Both the position numbers and the translations under genes were made by a program. Source: Synaphobranchus kaupii (Eukaryota > Chordata > Actinopteri > Anguilliformes > Synaphobranchidae). Taken from it: DNA of 64,000 nt. The notes beneath the pieces were generated by a model, which was not told the origin of the DNA, made no database searches, and saw only the letters and a program-made list of their open reading frames with translations. Positions 38,695 through 53,689 of the stretch are shown here, one piece after another; position 1 is the first letter of the stretch, and each line of letters opens with the position of its first letter. Where the stretch lies: assembly GCA_029718625.1 (NCBI GenBank), contig CM056380.1, forward strand, positions 100,756,193 to 100,820,192, written 5' to 3'.

Positions 38695-39806
38695 TTAGTG
38701 CAGGGATACTTAGCACAGGCTGCTTCTCTTTTGCTAACTAGTTGGTTCTTGCAGAGCAAAAAAGGACCGTGTTTTTTATGCCCATCTAAGGTTAAAGGGG
38801 GTTGTAATCCGCCAGAGATTATGGCTCACGTTATTTCTTCCAGGACGGCGCAATATGACAGAGAGTTATCGTTAGTGGAGATACGAGCGACATAGCATAT
38901 ATATATATATATATATGCTTTCACAATTCTGGGCATACAGTGTTGAATCCTGGCCAGCAGATGTGGCACCACAAACTGGTAAATTGTCACTGTCATTTAT
39001 TGTGAAAGACACCTGCGGTTATTGAGGACACTGTTCATTTCCCCGATCCGGGCCAGAAGAGGGTCCAGCTGTCAGGTGTCAGGCTGATGAGGACAGCAGA
39101 CGTGCCGGCTCCCTGAGAAACAGGCAGTTTCTCCCCGCCAAAGGCCGCCGAGGGAAAATTCTCTACAGCCAGGACTTACTACAAGGGGGGGGGGGGAACC
39201 CATCAAATTCAGTGTCTAGACTTTACTTTGAAGACTTATAACATTGTTTTTTAATATATTTGTAGCAAACGAGATGAAGTATCTTGTTCTGTGCTGTTAG
39301 CCTCTTTATTGGCCTTTGTGAATCGAAGGCGTTTTGTGTGGTGTGTTCTGCGGTGCGTTCCGTATCGGAACAATTCGTTGTAACGCTTAGAGTCAGAGGA
39401 CTGTGGCAAAGGAATTGTTTGATGTATGTAATGCACTCGCTCCCTGTTGCTGGCATCAGACCCACACCTTCTCAGTACTGTCATTATTACCTGTCAGTTG
39501 TAATACTTGTATACTTAGCAAAGGCCCAATTGTTTTCTTGAATGTTATTGAGTGGTCAGCTGAGCTCAAGCTAACGAATGGTAATTGCCCCCCCCTGTGT
39601 TAAACACCAGGTGCACCTGCCTTACCTTCTTTTGCACTCAAAGACACTCGTGCAGTCATCTCAGTCCAGCCCCTTTGCACTTCGCCCACCTCCAGCTCTA
39701 ACTCGCTGTTATTACATTTTAATAACCTGTCATCTAAGCTCACACGGTTTGCTGAAAAATGCACTAGAACAATCAATGCATTCAGCTCCACATTTTGCGC
39801 TTTAAT
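38695..39806. other. non-coding intron sequence
   Basis: It contains a short AT run (38,898-38,917) and a G10 tract near 39,185. No exon was recognised. Confidence 0.5.
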
Positions 39807-40636
39807 CACTGGCGTAGCACGCACGCCCGCAGCCCTCGCAGTGTGGGGGTGCCCCCGGGCACAGACGGCCCTGCCCTGGTCTGATAAAAAAAAAAAAATA
39901 TTAGGCTATTTTTTATTTATATTTATTTGAACGCACGATCGGGTGAGATTCGACTTTTGAGAGACAAGCTGGGGACCTCTATCAGCTACAAGGCAAATAG
40001 ACCACCACCCCCCCCAGTCCCCCGATCACCCAGTAGCTAGCCTACATCACTACATCATCGCGAGGCCCCCTATCTGTCTATCATGGTATGCCGTCAAATC
40101 ATGTCTCGTTCAACATAATCAGAACCGTCCCTTCTGGGGCTGACCAATGTGAATGGGTGGGTATCACATTCAAAACATATTACAGCAAAGGTTGTTTCTT
40201 GCTTCGTTAACTAGCTATTCCTACTTAGGTAAGTTAGTTGAAAATGACGAGAAAATATAGTAGCCTAAAACAAAATGTAGAGCTGAATGCAGAGCTAAGC
40301 TACCGATCATCGCTAAGCAAAATACCATCAGTCTGGTGACTGCTACATCAAGTCGGAGATGTATGTGATTTATTTCTCAAGATGACGAGTACAAACTTGC
40401 TCAGTGGTGCCCAAAAATGCTGCAAAAAAACATTATCGTTATCTTAACAAGCTAAAGCTAAAACACCAAACATAACTGCATTATTCTGACCAGTAAGAGG
40501 CAGCGAAGCTTCCATATCAACTGACGAAACGCAATCGCAGGTAGCTAGTAGGCTACCTCCGCCGCAGCAGCTTGGGGGGTGGGAGAGTTTGAGGTGGTGG
40601 AGACTTGTGCTAGGGGGGGCCTGCGCTACGCCGGTG
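39807..40636. mobile_element. 830-bp non-autonomous hAT element
   Basis: It begins 'cactggcgtagc' and ends 'gctacgccggtg', reverse complements with one mismatch. The flanks are gctttaat (39,799-39,806) and gttttaat (40,637-40,644), an 8-bp target duplication with one mismatch, as expected for hAT elements. Subterminal sequence is C-rich on the left (gggggtgcccccgggc) and G-rich on the right (ctagggggggcctg), a wording I know from fish hAT repeats. No transposase frame remains, so it depended on an enzyme from elsewhere. Confidence 0.82.
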
Positions 40637-44170
<3,534 letters not shown>

Positions 44171-44848
44171 AAAACGGAATGCAGGCTGCTCTGTGCGGCT
44201 GCCACTTGTTGTTTTTACCGTTATTTTGCTATAAAATGGCGCACAGAACATTGTTATAAAGATGCAGGAGTGAAGAAGGGGAAAATTTGTTTACCTTTCT
44301 GTAAGTGCCTAGCAGCATAGTGGGGAGGGATTTAAACACACAGCAGACGGACATCGCACATATGTCGTGAGTACCATATTCACTTCTGCTCGTGACTTTT
44401 TTTTATTATGCTTAATTGATCTTTATTCTTAGTTAATTAGCTATCTAGATCTTTCTTAAAGGCAGCCTATGAGTTATGACATGGAAAGGATATGCAACCA
44501 ATTATACAAAAAACGGAATGCAGGCTGCTCTGTGTGGCTGCCACTTGTTGTTTTTACCGTTATTTTGCTATAAAATGGCGCACAGAACATTGTTATAAAG
44601 ATGCAGGAGTGACGAAGGGGGAAATTAGTTTACCTTTCTGTAAGTGCCTAGCAGCATAGGGGGGAGGTATTTAAACACACAGCAGACGGACATCGCACAT
44701 ATGTTGTGAGTACCATATTCACTTCTGCTCGTGACTTTTTTTTTAATGCTTAATTGATCTTTATTCTTAATTAATTAGCTATCTAGATCTTTCTTAAAGG
44801 CAGCCTATGAGTCATGACATGGAAAGGATATGCAACCAAATATAAAAA
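44171..44848. repeat. tandem duplication of a 339-bp unit
   Basis: The unit starting with 'aaaacggaatgcaggctgct' at 44,171 is repeated head-to-tail from 44,510, ending with 'tatgcaaccaattata' near 44,506 and 'tatgcaaccaaatata' near 44,844. The copies differ at only a handful of positions (for example tgcggctgcc/tgtggctgcc, gaagaaggg/gacgaaggg, and short T-run differences), so the duplication is recent relative to the rest of the window. The unit's end ('ggaaaggatatgcaacc') resembles an internal segment of the foldback family ('gcaaaggatatgcgacc'). Confidence 0.9.
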
Positions 44849-44856
44849 ATTTTTAA

Positions 44857-45094
44857 GGCACAGTCAACTTAGTGTATGTAAACTTCTGACCCACTGGAAA
44901 TGTGATTTAGTGAATTAAAAGTGAAATAATCTGTCTGTAAACAATTGTTGGAAAAATGACTTGTGTCATGCACAAAGTAGCTGCCCTAACTGACTTGCCA
45001 ACCCTACAGTTTGCTAACATGAAATCTGTGGAGTGGTTAAAAATTAGTTTTAATGAACTCAACCTAAGTGTATGTAAACTTCGGACTTCAACTG
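44857..45094 (-). mobile_element. solo IR/DR terminus of a Sleeping Beauty-type Tc1 element
   Basis: Both direct-repeat cores are present in one 238-bp terminal region. The inner core is agtcaacttagtgtatgtaa (44,862-44,881), followed by acttctgacccactgg. The outer core, 'taagtgtatgtaaacttcgg', runs into 'acttcaactg', which ends at 45,094 next to a TA dinucleotide. This two-repeat IR/DR layout is that of the salmonid-type Tc1 elements from which Sleeping Beauty was rebuilt. The transposase gene and the other terminus are absent: homology stops at about 44,850, at the edge of the tandem duplication. Confidence 0.88.
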
Positions 45095-45300
45095 TAGGTA
45101 TCTATATGTGGCTAACCAACAAGCAAGTACAACATAGTTAAAGTTAGCACTAGCACTCTCAAATCTCACTCTACAGATTTTCACTAGACAGACAGACAGA
45201 TGGATTATTTCGATTTCTTAGTCTCAATCCACAACCTTAAGTGTCACGTGACTGTAGACCTCAGGGTCAAGACTTCGACAGATGAGTGAACCCGGAATAC

Positions 45301-45318
45301 CTCTCTCTCTCTCTCTCG

Positions 45319-45375
<57 letters not shown>
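45301..45375. repeat. (CT)n microsatellite, about 75 bp
   Basis: CT dinucleotides with two early interruptions (cgct, cttt). It is a polypurine/polypyrimidine mirror repeat able to form triplex (H-DNA). Confidence 0.96.
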
Positions 45376-45379
<4 letters not shown>

Positions 45380-46137
45380 GCACACACAAATGCACACCAC
45401 TTACATGTACACACATTAGGGATCCGTGAGAATTCTGGCCCTAGGAGAGATGATGATGATTGCAATGATGATGTTGTGGCTTATGCACATCAGTGAAAAA
45501 TACACACCTTTGCACTGGAGGGCGGCAAATGCCATTTTGATAAATAGATAAATCAATGGCCAACGCTAGACAACAAACATGCAATTATTTCCAAGCTTAG
45601 CTTAGCTTGGGGGGTGGGTGACGCTGAATAAACACACACTCTGGCTCCGCAAACACTGAATCTTCGCAAAGCTCTGGACCTGTGCACCCTTCCGTGCTCC
45701 ACTGGCAGAAACCGGACACTTCCTGCTCGCCTCGCCTCTCTGGCTCGACGAAGTTAATACGACAAGGCGGCTCCCTCGCAGAAACCCAGCAGGAAAACGG
45801 GTTGTCATCAGTCACAAAACAAAAGGTTATCTGCCCGCATGCATGATACAAGACACTGACAGTTTAATAGCCTTATGTAAGTGTGTCTCCTGGAGGCACA
45901 TTATTTTTATTTAGACATCCTTCCCTCCTCCCCGTCCTCCTCTCCTCTGCTACCCCCCCCCCTTCCTCCAGTGCAACCACCCTTTAATCATCCCCCTGAA
46001 ATGTCCTGGCTCGAGGTTGCTAGCGATAGGAAATGACGTTCATGTCCGGCCGCGGGCCCTACCGCATCTGGAGCCTGCCAAGCCGGCTCCGCACCCCGGC
46101 ATCGCTGAGCGGCCGTGACGATCACCCGAGGCTCTGT

Positions 46138-46161
46138 CCCCCCCCCCCCCCCCCCCCCCCC
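46138..46161. repeat. C24 homopolymer in a GC-rich, CpG-containing stretch
   Basis: Twenty-four consecutive C, preceded by about 120 bp of GC-rich sequence with many CpG (cggccgcgggccctaccgca and following). Exact length in an assembly is unreliable. Confidence 0.9.
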
Positions 46162-46339
46162 GTGGGTGCGCGTTCATCAGCTGCAGCGGTGCATTAACAC
46201 GGAGGCCTCGCATTTCCGCTGATAGGGCCAGGCGGGGCCAGTTTCACACGTGTATACTGTGGCGTTTTGCAGAAATATCGTTCTGATCCCAATTACAATG
46301 GGATATTGATATATGTTCTTTGCTATGTTTTGTTTTCAG

Positions 46340-46374
46340 TTTTTTTTTTTTTTTTTTTTGGGGGGGGGGGGGGG
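46340..46374. repeat. T20 followed directly by G15
   Basis: A homopolymer switch, about twenty T followed by about fifteen G, with no intervening base. Such double homopolymers often mark sequencing or polishing uncertainty. Confidence 0.9.
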
Positions 46375-47494
46375 TTTTGCCGTAATAGTCTTAAAAAAAG
46401 AAAGTTTGAAAATGTACTTCCAGAGGGCTTTTTTGTGGGAATACATCCATTTTTCTTTCCCAAGACCTTAAAGTTAGAAGGTGATTTTTCATTTTCGTCG
46501 GAGAAATGAAACATAATGGGATAGAATAGGCTTACACAGCCCTCCATCTCACTTATCGCATGTTTGCTCAATTTCCACCCTTGTCAGAAAGCACCTGCGG
46601 CCTGGCGACCTGCCTCGCTGACCCTCGGCACGCCTTGCTCACTTGGGCATTGCGCAAATTACCGATTTCAAGCTTTTATCCTCTAATTATGAAAACACAT
46701 TTACTTTGTTTAAAACGTCTAATGAAGAAAATCACTCTGAACACCTAATCCACGACGCAAATGTTTTGTCCATAATTGAGCCTTTGCCGCTTTCTTTCTG
46801 AATGCACATGCACACTGAATGCGTCTCACAATGCTCTGAAAGTGAATGCCATGTCAATTGAGGTGGCCACATATTGTTTCCTTAATAACTTTGAGTCCAA
46901 ATGACATCATGTCATAATGCAACACAGAATTACCCTTTGTATACCTAATAAGTTCATTATAGTGTATGGGTCAGTACATTATAGTAGAGTACATTTTCTT
47001 GACATACTGGAAAAGGTGTCTGTGCATAATGGATCAGGGTATAATGCATACATTTTCAGAGAGAGAGAGAGAGGGAGAGAGTGTGTGTGTGTTTGCTACA
47101 TTCAGAAGCTATGGCCCAGATAGCTAGTTGTGTTTTGTCCATAACTTTATGTAAAAAAAGTTAAAGAAGACTGTTTTTTATCCTTACAATTTTTTTTTTT
47201 CAATTAATGTCAGTGATCAATGCACTATGGCACAAGAACTGAGACGCTACACCTATTTCGTTCCATCCCGACCCAAGGAAAGCTGCTGACCGGCTGTTCT
47301 ACTCCTGCAATGTCTACATTTTCTTTTTTATTGAAAATGTTCATGTCAAAGGACTGTTTAAACAGAACCTTATCGCAGAATAGAAACCGAATCCCACATA
47401 AGAGCCACTGTTGTTTGTACAGCTTAACTGAGCGTGTTCAGACGGCATAACAGAGGTCCACATTTCAAAAACACACAGAACTGGAGGGGTGGGT

Positions 47495-47517
47495 GGGGGG
47501 GGGGGGGGGGGGGGGGG
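47495..47517. repeat. G23 homopolymer
   Basis: Twenty-three consecutive G preceded by 'ggaggggtgggt', together a strong G-quadruplex candidate. Confidence 0.9.
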
Positions 47518-48540
47518 TAGCTTTGATGACCAGATGGATTTTGGTCATCAAATTTAGAATTCATGCATTTCTTAATAATGAACCGAATAAATGGTTAAAT
47601 AATCAGAGTAAAGCAATAGCGAGCGAATACAAACGAAAACGCAAATCAAATCGCTGCGGAACTGCGACTTGTTTTCGTGGGAATGCACTGCAGTCTTCAC
47701 ATTCGTCTGACACACCCAGAGGTTACGGGACTCCGGTGTGTCCAGGCCGACGGCACGCCTTCGGTTTTTGCTGCGTCGTGTGTTGTGTCTGCAAGCGGCA
47801 TTTCATTTTATTGCGGCAGGGCTATGACACATTTCCCCCAAAGGTATTCACTTTCTGGTCAACAGGAAAGGGACCGTGGGAATCGTTAGGAACCTGAAAC
47901 GGAACATGAGGTGAAATCAATAGGCATGGATGCCTGTAAATAATGCACCGCCATACAATATACGTCTGCCCAATGCTGCACTTCCCGCACACCGTGCTAT
48001 CAACCTTTCATCTTAATATGATAGAACAAGTAAAAACAGTTTGCATCCTGTCAGTCAAAAGGCAACGTACACTGTACGGGCCGCCCAGCCCTCGAAGATG
48101 GTATGAAAACAAGCATTCGCTCGTATATTGCTGTTGTAGTTAGCATATCAGCGAGACATTCTCGTGCCGTTAAATTGTTAAGATTGATACGGTATTGCAT
48201 TTCAGCAAAAAATAAATCCGCATTGATTTTTCTACCCCTCTCTGAAAATGAATCTATGTCTTAATATGCAATATTCTAAAAGGCATTTTACTTGCTTTAA
48301 TGTCTGAGTTCCTAAGTGCCAAATCAATGCTAATTTGCTTCATCTTCACCTCTGGGTCATGTAGATGTTATATGTTGCTTTTATTCCTTATTAAAAATGC
48401 ATATGAAAAAAGGGAGACTGAAAGTGGGGTATTTAGATGAGCAGGGTTCCCTTTGAAATATGCCCTTTTCATCCAATGGGTTTTCATTATAAATTGAACA
48501 AAGAGCTCTCTGGTGCAGCTAGTGTCTCCCCTAAATGAAC

Positions 48541-48565
48541 GGGGGGGGGGGGGGGGGGGGGGGGG
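48541..48565. repeat. G25 homopolymer
   Basis: Twenty-five consecutive G. The proline-rich antisense frames here are artefacts of it. Confidence 0.92.
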
Positions 48566-49094
48566 CAATTAGGTGGGCAATGCTTGTGTGATCCTGAGAC
48601 GGAGAAGTTGTCGAGTTGACTACCGACGGCTTGCTGCATCTCGGGTGGTGATATCTTCTTTAAGCCAGTATATGGTACTTCTTTAAGCCAGTCCGATCCA
48701 CATCCTTCTTCCAACTCAATCATGAGAAAAAACTAAAACAACAGCAAAAGAAACTCTCCATTAAATAACCCAGGGCGTGGAGGTATAAATTAAAACATCA
48801 TTTCATTATTGCTGATTACAGTAACAGTAGACCTAAGGGAGCACTGTCAAGTGCAATAATTTGCATGTCAGTATTTATTTTTTTTCAGTTATAGTTTCTG
48901 AAATGAATGATTAAGAGTAGTGCCACTTAACACGGTAACTTCAGTTCTTTAGCTGCTGAGATGAGTATAAATCTGCAAATTACTAAGGAACTGCAGTAGC
49001 CTACCTTACTATATGACCACTGTTCTCAAAGTGGACTTTCTGATTCAGATAATAATTTTTTTTTTTTTACATATGCACAGAAATATGAGATTAA

Positions 49095-50072
49095 GGGCTC
49101 TATTTTCAAACCAGCGCAAGGGGACGGTATAGTCAAACGCAAGCTTGTTGACAGCATCAACGTCTTAAAACTGGCGCTATGGCGTTTCTCAGCAATACCG
49201 CTAGGATCAACAAATTCTCAACATAACATCCTTTCGGTTGCGCTGCAGTGGGATGGGTGGCGCTGTCTGGGGCGTGTTCTAAAATACTTTCGGCTCAGTG
49301 ACAATTTGAACCAACGAAAACCCATTACGTTATGATCAACTGGAACCACCTCTTAGCGGCAACGCAATAGACTCTGGCAATTTGGCAACTTATTCGTCAT
49401 GTAGTTCTATGTAGTGTCTATAGGTGATGCCAACATTACACTTCCATTTAATGAACAAATAGCCTATAATTATTATTAATTAATTAATTTTAATTTAAAC
49501 TACTAGAATAAAAAAGGACAGCTTACAAGAAACTTGCGATCATGTAGGCCAATAGCCTATAATATATAAATTACACATTGACACAGTTGAATCATAAGCC
49601 TACCATTTGAATCATAAGTATGCCTACATCACCTAATGTAGGCTAATTAATGCATTCGCCACCTCCTCCCGTGCCTTCTTAACTTCTGGGAGACGAGGTG
49701 GTGTGGATTGTGATCCATAAATTACTACAGTCCTAGCCTGTACTTCTGTTGCAAGTATGTCTGATTCCAGTGCGGAAAATCGCTCTTGTCGTTGACGGTC
49801 CAGTGCGTTTGGGTTGCTCATTATGAAATTGCATGGAGCGATTGCGTTCCAACTGGCTTTTTTTTTTAAAGCATGAGAACAACAATTTGATTGGCTACCA
49901 TAGAGACACACCTTGGACATTTAAACCCAGCCTTTTAGCAATACCGCCATAAGGTGCGCCAAGATTGCCGTCATGAAATTACCAAATTTCTCGCCGACAC
50001 GCCCTCAGAGCGATACCGCCAAGCGATTACTCTTGCGTTCACCATTGCGTTTGGTTTATTAAAATAGAGCCC
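49095..50072 (-). mobile_element. 978-bp PIF/Harbinger-type non-autonomous element
   Basis: The ends are inverted copies: gggctctattttcaaaccag on the left, and tttggtttattaaaatagag then ccc on the right. Subterminal cgcaag/cttgcg-type motifs are also mirrored (cagcgcaag, caaacgcaag versus cttgcgttcac, attgcgtttgg). The enclosed minus-strand frame resembles the Myb/SANT-like accessory protein of Harbinger transposons. The expected 3-bp TWA target duplication is not evident at the present edges. No transposase is present. Confidence 0.65.
49633..49920 (-). pseudogene. Myb/SANT-like protein fragment (Harbinger accessory gene)
   Basis: A 95-codon frame. Its middle, RFSALESDILATEVQARTVV followed by IYGSQ, has the spacing of the first helices of Myb/SANT-like DNA-binding domains in PIF/Harbinger accessory proteins (E..IL...V..R..VIYG). 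The continuation, PRLPEVKKAREEVANAL, fits the next helix, although the tryptophan normally found in the 'A-W-E' position is replaced by arginine (KARE). The rest of the gene is lacking. It is likely a non-functional remnant inside the mobile element, and the assignment is by motif only. Confidence 0.5.
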
Positions 50073-52943
50073 AAGATGTGGATCACCTAACCAGCTACAC
50101 GGGATGGTATAAGTGGCTCTTTCCAAAAATAAAGCAGTGTGAAAATAAAAGGTTTTAATTGAATAAGAGGCTTTTCCTAGCCCTTCATGATTAGAGTAGA
50201 GCTAATAAAGTACCATTTTCAAACTGATTGTCTGTGTTTCTGAGCAACCCCTGGCACACATAACCACAGACGTATAACCACACATAATGAATACACCTCC
50301 ACGAGAGCAATAAGCCAATACAAAACATGTTCGCACACATACGTCAGAAGGTAACTTCTGTATTCACAGCAGATACAGGTTTACACAGCGGCCTTTTGCA
50401 TATATGTAATCCCTGAACAACATATTGCATTTTCTCGCATAAACCAGAGTATAACTAATATGTTTGAATTGCATTCTGAAAAGACAGTTTTTTTAAATGG
50501 CAAAGGAAGATAAAAACACTGAAAGGCCTATAAAATGGAAATGCAGGTATTGTATATGTAGCGTGTTACTATGCGCAAGCTACATTTTGTATAGGTAGCG
50601 GAGACGGATTAGCACCGCCATCGTACACGTTTGCAAAATATGATCGCGTACTTTACAGCCTGTTCGTATGCTGACAGCTCACGCCACATACAGTATCATA
50701 CGGTAGTCCGCCGCCTTGCTCAAGAGTGGGTGAACTTAACATTTAAAAATCGCATGAAATCACAATCATCGCACGCGGGCGATTGTTTTCATTATTGTCC
50801 CGCTAAAATTAATTGCATTTGATTTCTCTCCTGGACATACTTGCGTATCATTAGATTCAGATTTTTAACGTAGGCTACTCCCTATCTCCCTTCCAGCGGA
50901 AATGTATTATGATTCCATGTCGCATAAATTTAGACACGGTTGGACAGCATCATTTTTCACAGAGGCCACAGGAAAACCATGAGAAAGGCAAGACAGCGGC
51001 AGAGGTAGTGATTTACCACTCGCACTGTGTATTACACTGTTGATTTGAATGGAGTGGTTTATTAATGTCGATCTACCTGTCGTGCGATCGTACCAGTGCC
51101 ACAAGCAAACACCCTTTTCTTGATTAGCCCAAAACAGCGCCATGAATCTTATTTTACCGCGATATAAAGTCCAAGTCCAAGATAATAAAATTGTATCTCG
51201 CTCTCTTTTATGTGGCGGCATACTTATAATGGCATTAATAATGACCACGCATGAATTATGATTTCTTACCCGCAGTCTACAAATTAGGAGTAGCATTTGT
51301 ATCTGAGCATGGGAATGCATTTATGGTATGAATCATGCTTTTGAAAAATCTATATTGAGCTGTAACTATCACTCTACACATTGCATGTTGTAGCCATATG
51401 GACAAGACCCACTCCTGTTATAGACACAGGTTCAAAGAACGGTAAAACTGGACCAACACACAATATCCTATGGGTGGAGGAACAGTCCATATTCAATTTC
51501 TTTACTCTAAAATGTAGGGACTGAAGGACATATTTGTTAAGATTCTTGAAGATATTTAGATTATTTACACAACATTAGCTTTCAATGCTAAGATGACGTG
51601 GGGGACTTTAATGGGTATTAAAAGGAAACTCCTCCAAATCTTGGAGGGGAAAACATTTACCTTTTAAAAGCCTTTGAATCTTACATTTATACTATGCTAA
51701 TGTACGCACATCATGCAGACGTGGAGCGTTTTTTATACCTCTTAAATTTCCTTCCAGAATAAGGAGAATTTCTCTCTCCCACTTCCAGATCTACATTCAT
51801 GTTAGTCTTTCTTGTCCTTTATCCCCTCCTTTGTGTTGTTACCCAGGTCTTTTAAAAGCAGCACGTAGAGAATGAAGCTGAAAGGAAGTTATATTACTTA
51901 TTAATATCATACAGCGATGTTGTATAAAAGGGAGACTGGTGAAAAGTTGAAGCGAAGGTTCTGGATGCCATGGTAACAAGCAGCAGGCTTGTAGTGACTC
52001 ACCTTGCCCTCTGCCGAATGAAATGACGCTAACGTGTCATGACGAACCGCCTAAATATCTCACGGGGTGAAGCGGGCCGTCCCAGCAGGGCTGTTGAGCG
52101 TTTGGTGAGGGTCTCCCAACCCAACTGGCCCCAGCAGCTTATGCAGGCTCAGGGATTCATCCCATGCTTCTTCATGTCCTGTCCTGCCTTGTTTGTGCAC
52201 GGTAATTAAGGAAAGGCAATGGTAATGGAACAGGTATAATAATGGGGAAGGAGGCGCTATAGTAAAAGAAATGATGTGGATTAATGCTAATAGGGCAGAT
52301 TATTTGTACAATAATCTGATCATATATTCCTTGTCTGTTTTGTGAGTGGAATGAGTATATGTTGAACATGCTAGAATAAGACATTGGTTTATAAGTACAC
52401 CAGCAAAAAAAGGTAAATTAAAATATTTTCTCAAGTATTATTATTATTATTACATGAACATAAACCTCAATAGGAATAACATTTTTTTAAATAAAACATA
52501 ACTTTGTTCTCATTACTTGGATTTACAGGCCATTCTCCCCATGGAAATGAAAGGTTTGAGTGATAAACACTGTACCACAGCTGCCAGTGTCAATATGAGA
52601 CTCTGAAAAAGCATTCCTCTTTTCTATTGCATCAAAGTCCTGGTTGGAGTAACGTCTATTTTCCGACTGAGAGAAAAATAAATGCAAGTGAACAGTCTTG
52701 GTTCCCACAGAGTTATAAGCTTACTCATACACTAACATCCATTCCAAATAGATACATTCTATTATAAGTATGTTCGGAACTCATTACCAAGGCACAACGG
52801 GCTTTTGAGTTAGAATTTTGTTTTGTAGGTATAAATAGTCAAATGAATGTTCCTATAAGGTAGAGTAGAATATTTTATTCTGTTTCAAGCTGTCCATAGA
52901 AATAGTAAATCAGTAGTATGAGCCTAAGATCAGTGGTGTAAAC
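50073..52943. other. presumed intron, unique sequence
   Basis: No exon or transposon was recognised. The stretch 50,560-51,330 is more GC-balanced than its neighbours and could include a conserved regulatory element. The remainder is AT-rich. Confidence 0.45.
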
Positions 52944-53689
52944 GATTGGGACTAAATTTAGCTGTAAATTACACTGGAACAGTATGGAACACATGGTTGC
53001 CTAAATGAAGTCATCAAGGGTCAAACAAGCCTTAAACCATCACTCTGCTGCCAGATATGCAGTACTATTGAAGGGTTTCTTCTGACTTATTTTTCCATAG
53101 AGTTCAATAGGAAAATTTGTCAGGAGAAACAACCTTTCAAGTGATCCATCTACATATCTGGCAGCAGAGTGATGAGTTGAGGCTCGTTTGATACCTCAGA
53201 CCCTTGATGACGTACAGCCATTTCGCCAACCATGTATTCCATACGGTTCCAGCATAATTTACAGCTAAATCTAGTTCCACCCCCCAATTCCCATAGAGAT
53301 CCATTCAAATGCAGAGAGGTTATAGTATTGCTTGTAGGAGTATCAGAAAGTAAGATATCAAGAGTCTTTTGATATTGTTGGGTCGCATACATCAGGGAGT
53401 CATGGCATGCAAAGGATATGCGACCAAATATTAAAAATTATTACTTTATTCTACATTATGTTAAACTGTCCAATATTTCTTGATGCCCGAAAATGGGGGG
53501 ACTATGTACAAAAGGTTCTATATTTTCTAAACGATTCATCTGTTATGATGAAAATACCTTCAAATTAAAAGCTGACAGTCTGCACTTCAACCTCATTGTT
53601 ATTGTATCCTTTCAAACTCAAAGTGCTAGAGTACAGAATCAAAATAACAAAAAAATTTGTCACTGTCCATTGAATTATGGTGCTCACTG
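52944..53689. mobile_element. foldback element, copy A (left arm truncated)
   Basis: This is a shortened relative of the element at 58,708-59,797. The hairpin centre lies at about 53,102 ('ccatagagttcaatagg' with mirrored flanks). The right arm runs to the terminal segment 'attatggtgctcactg' at 53,689, while the left arm begins only at 'gattgggactaaatttagct' (52,944), so about 400 bp of it is missing. The mirrored internal segments include 'actctgctgccagatatg' (53,042) against 'catatctggcagcagagt' (53,153). The apparent 80-codon and similar minus-strand frames in the arms have no known function. Confidence 0.82.

Larger units (their letters stand above)
45095..49094. other. presumed intron with several homopolymer tracts
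   Basis: It contains a CT microsatellite (45,301-45,375), a C24 tract (46,138-46,161), a T20G15 tract (46,340-46,374), a G23 tract (47,495-47,517) and a G25 tract (48,541-48,565). The CpG-containing stretch 46,020-46,136 and the stretch 47,640-48,150 are unique and might be regulatory. No exon was recognised. Confidence 0.5.
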
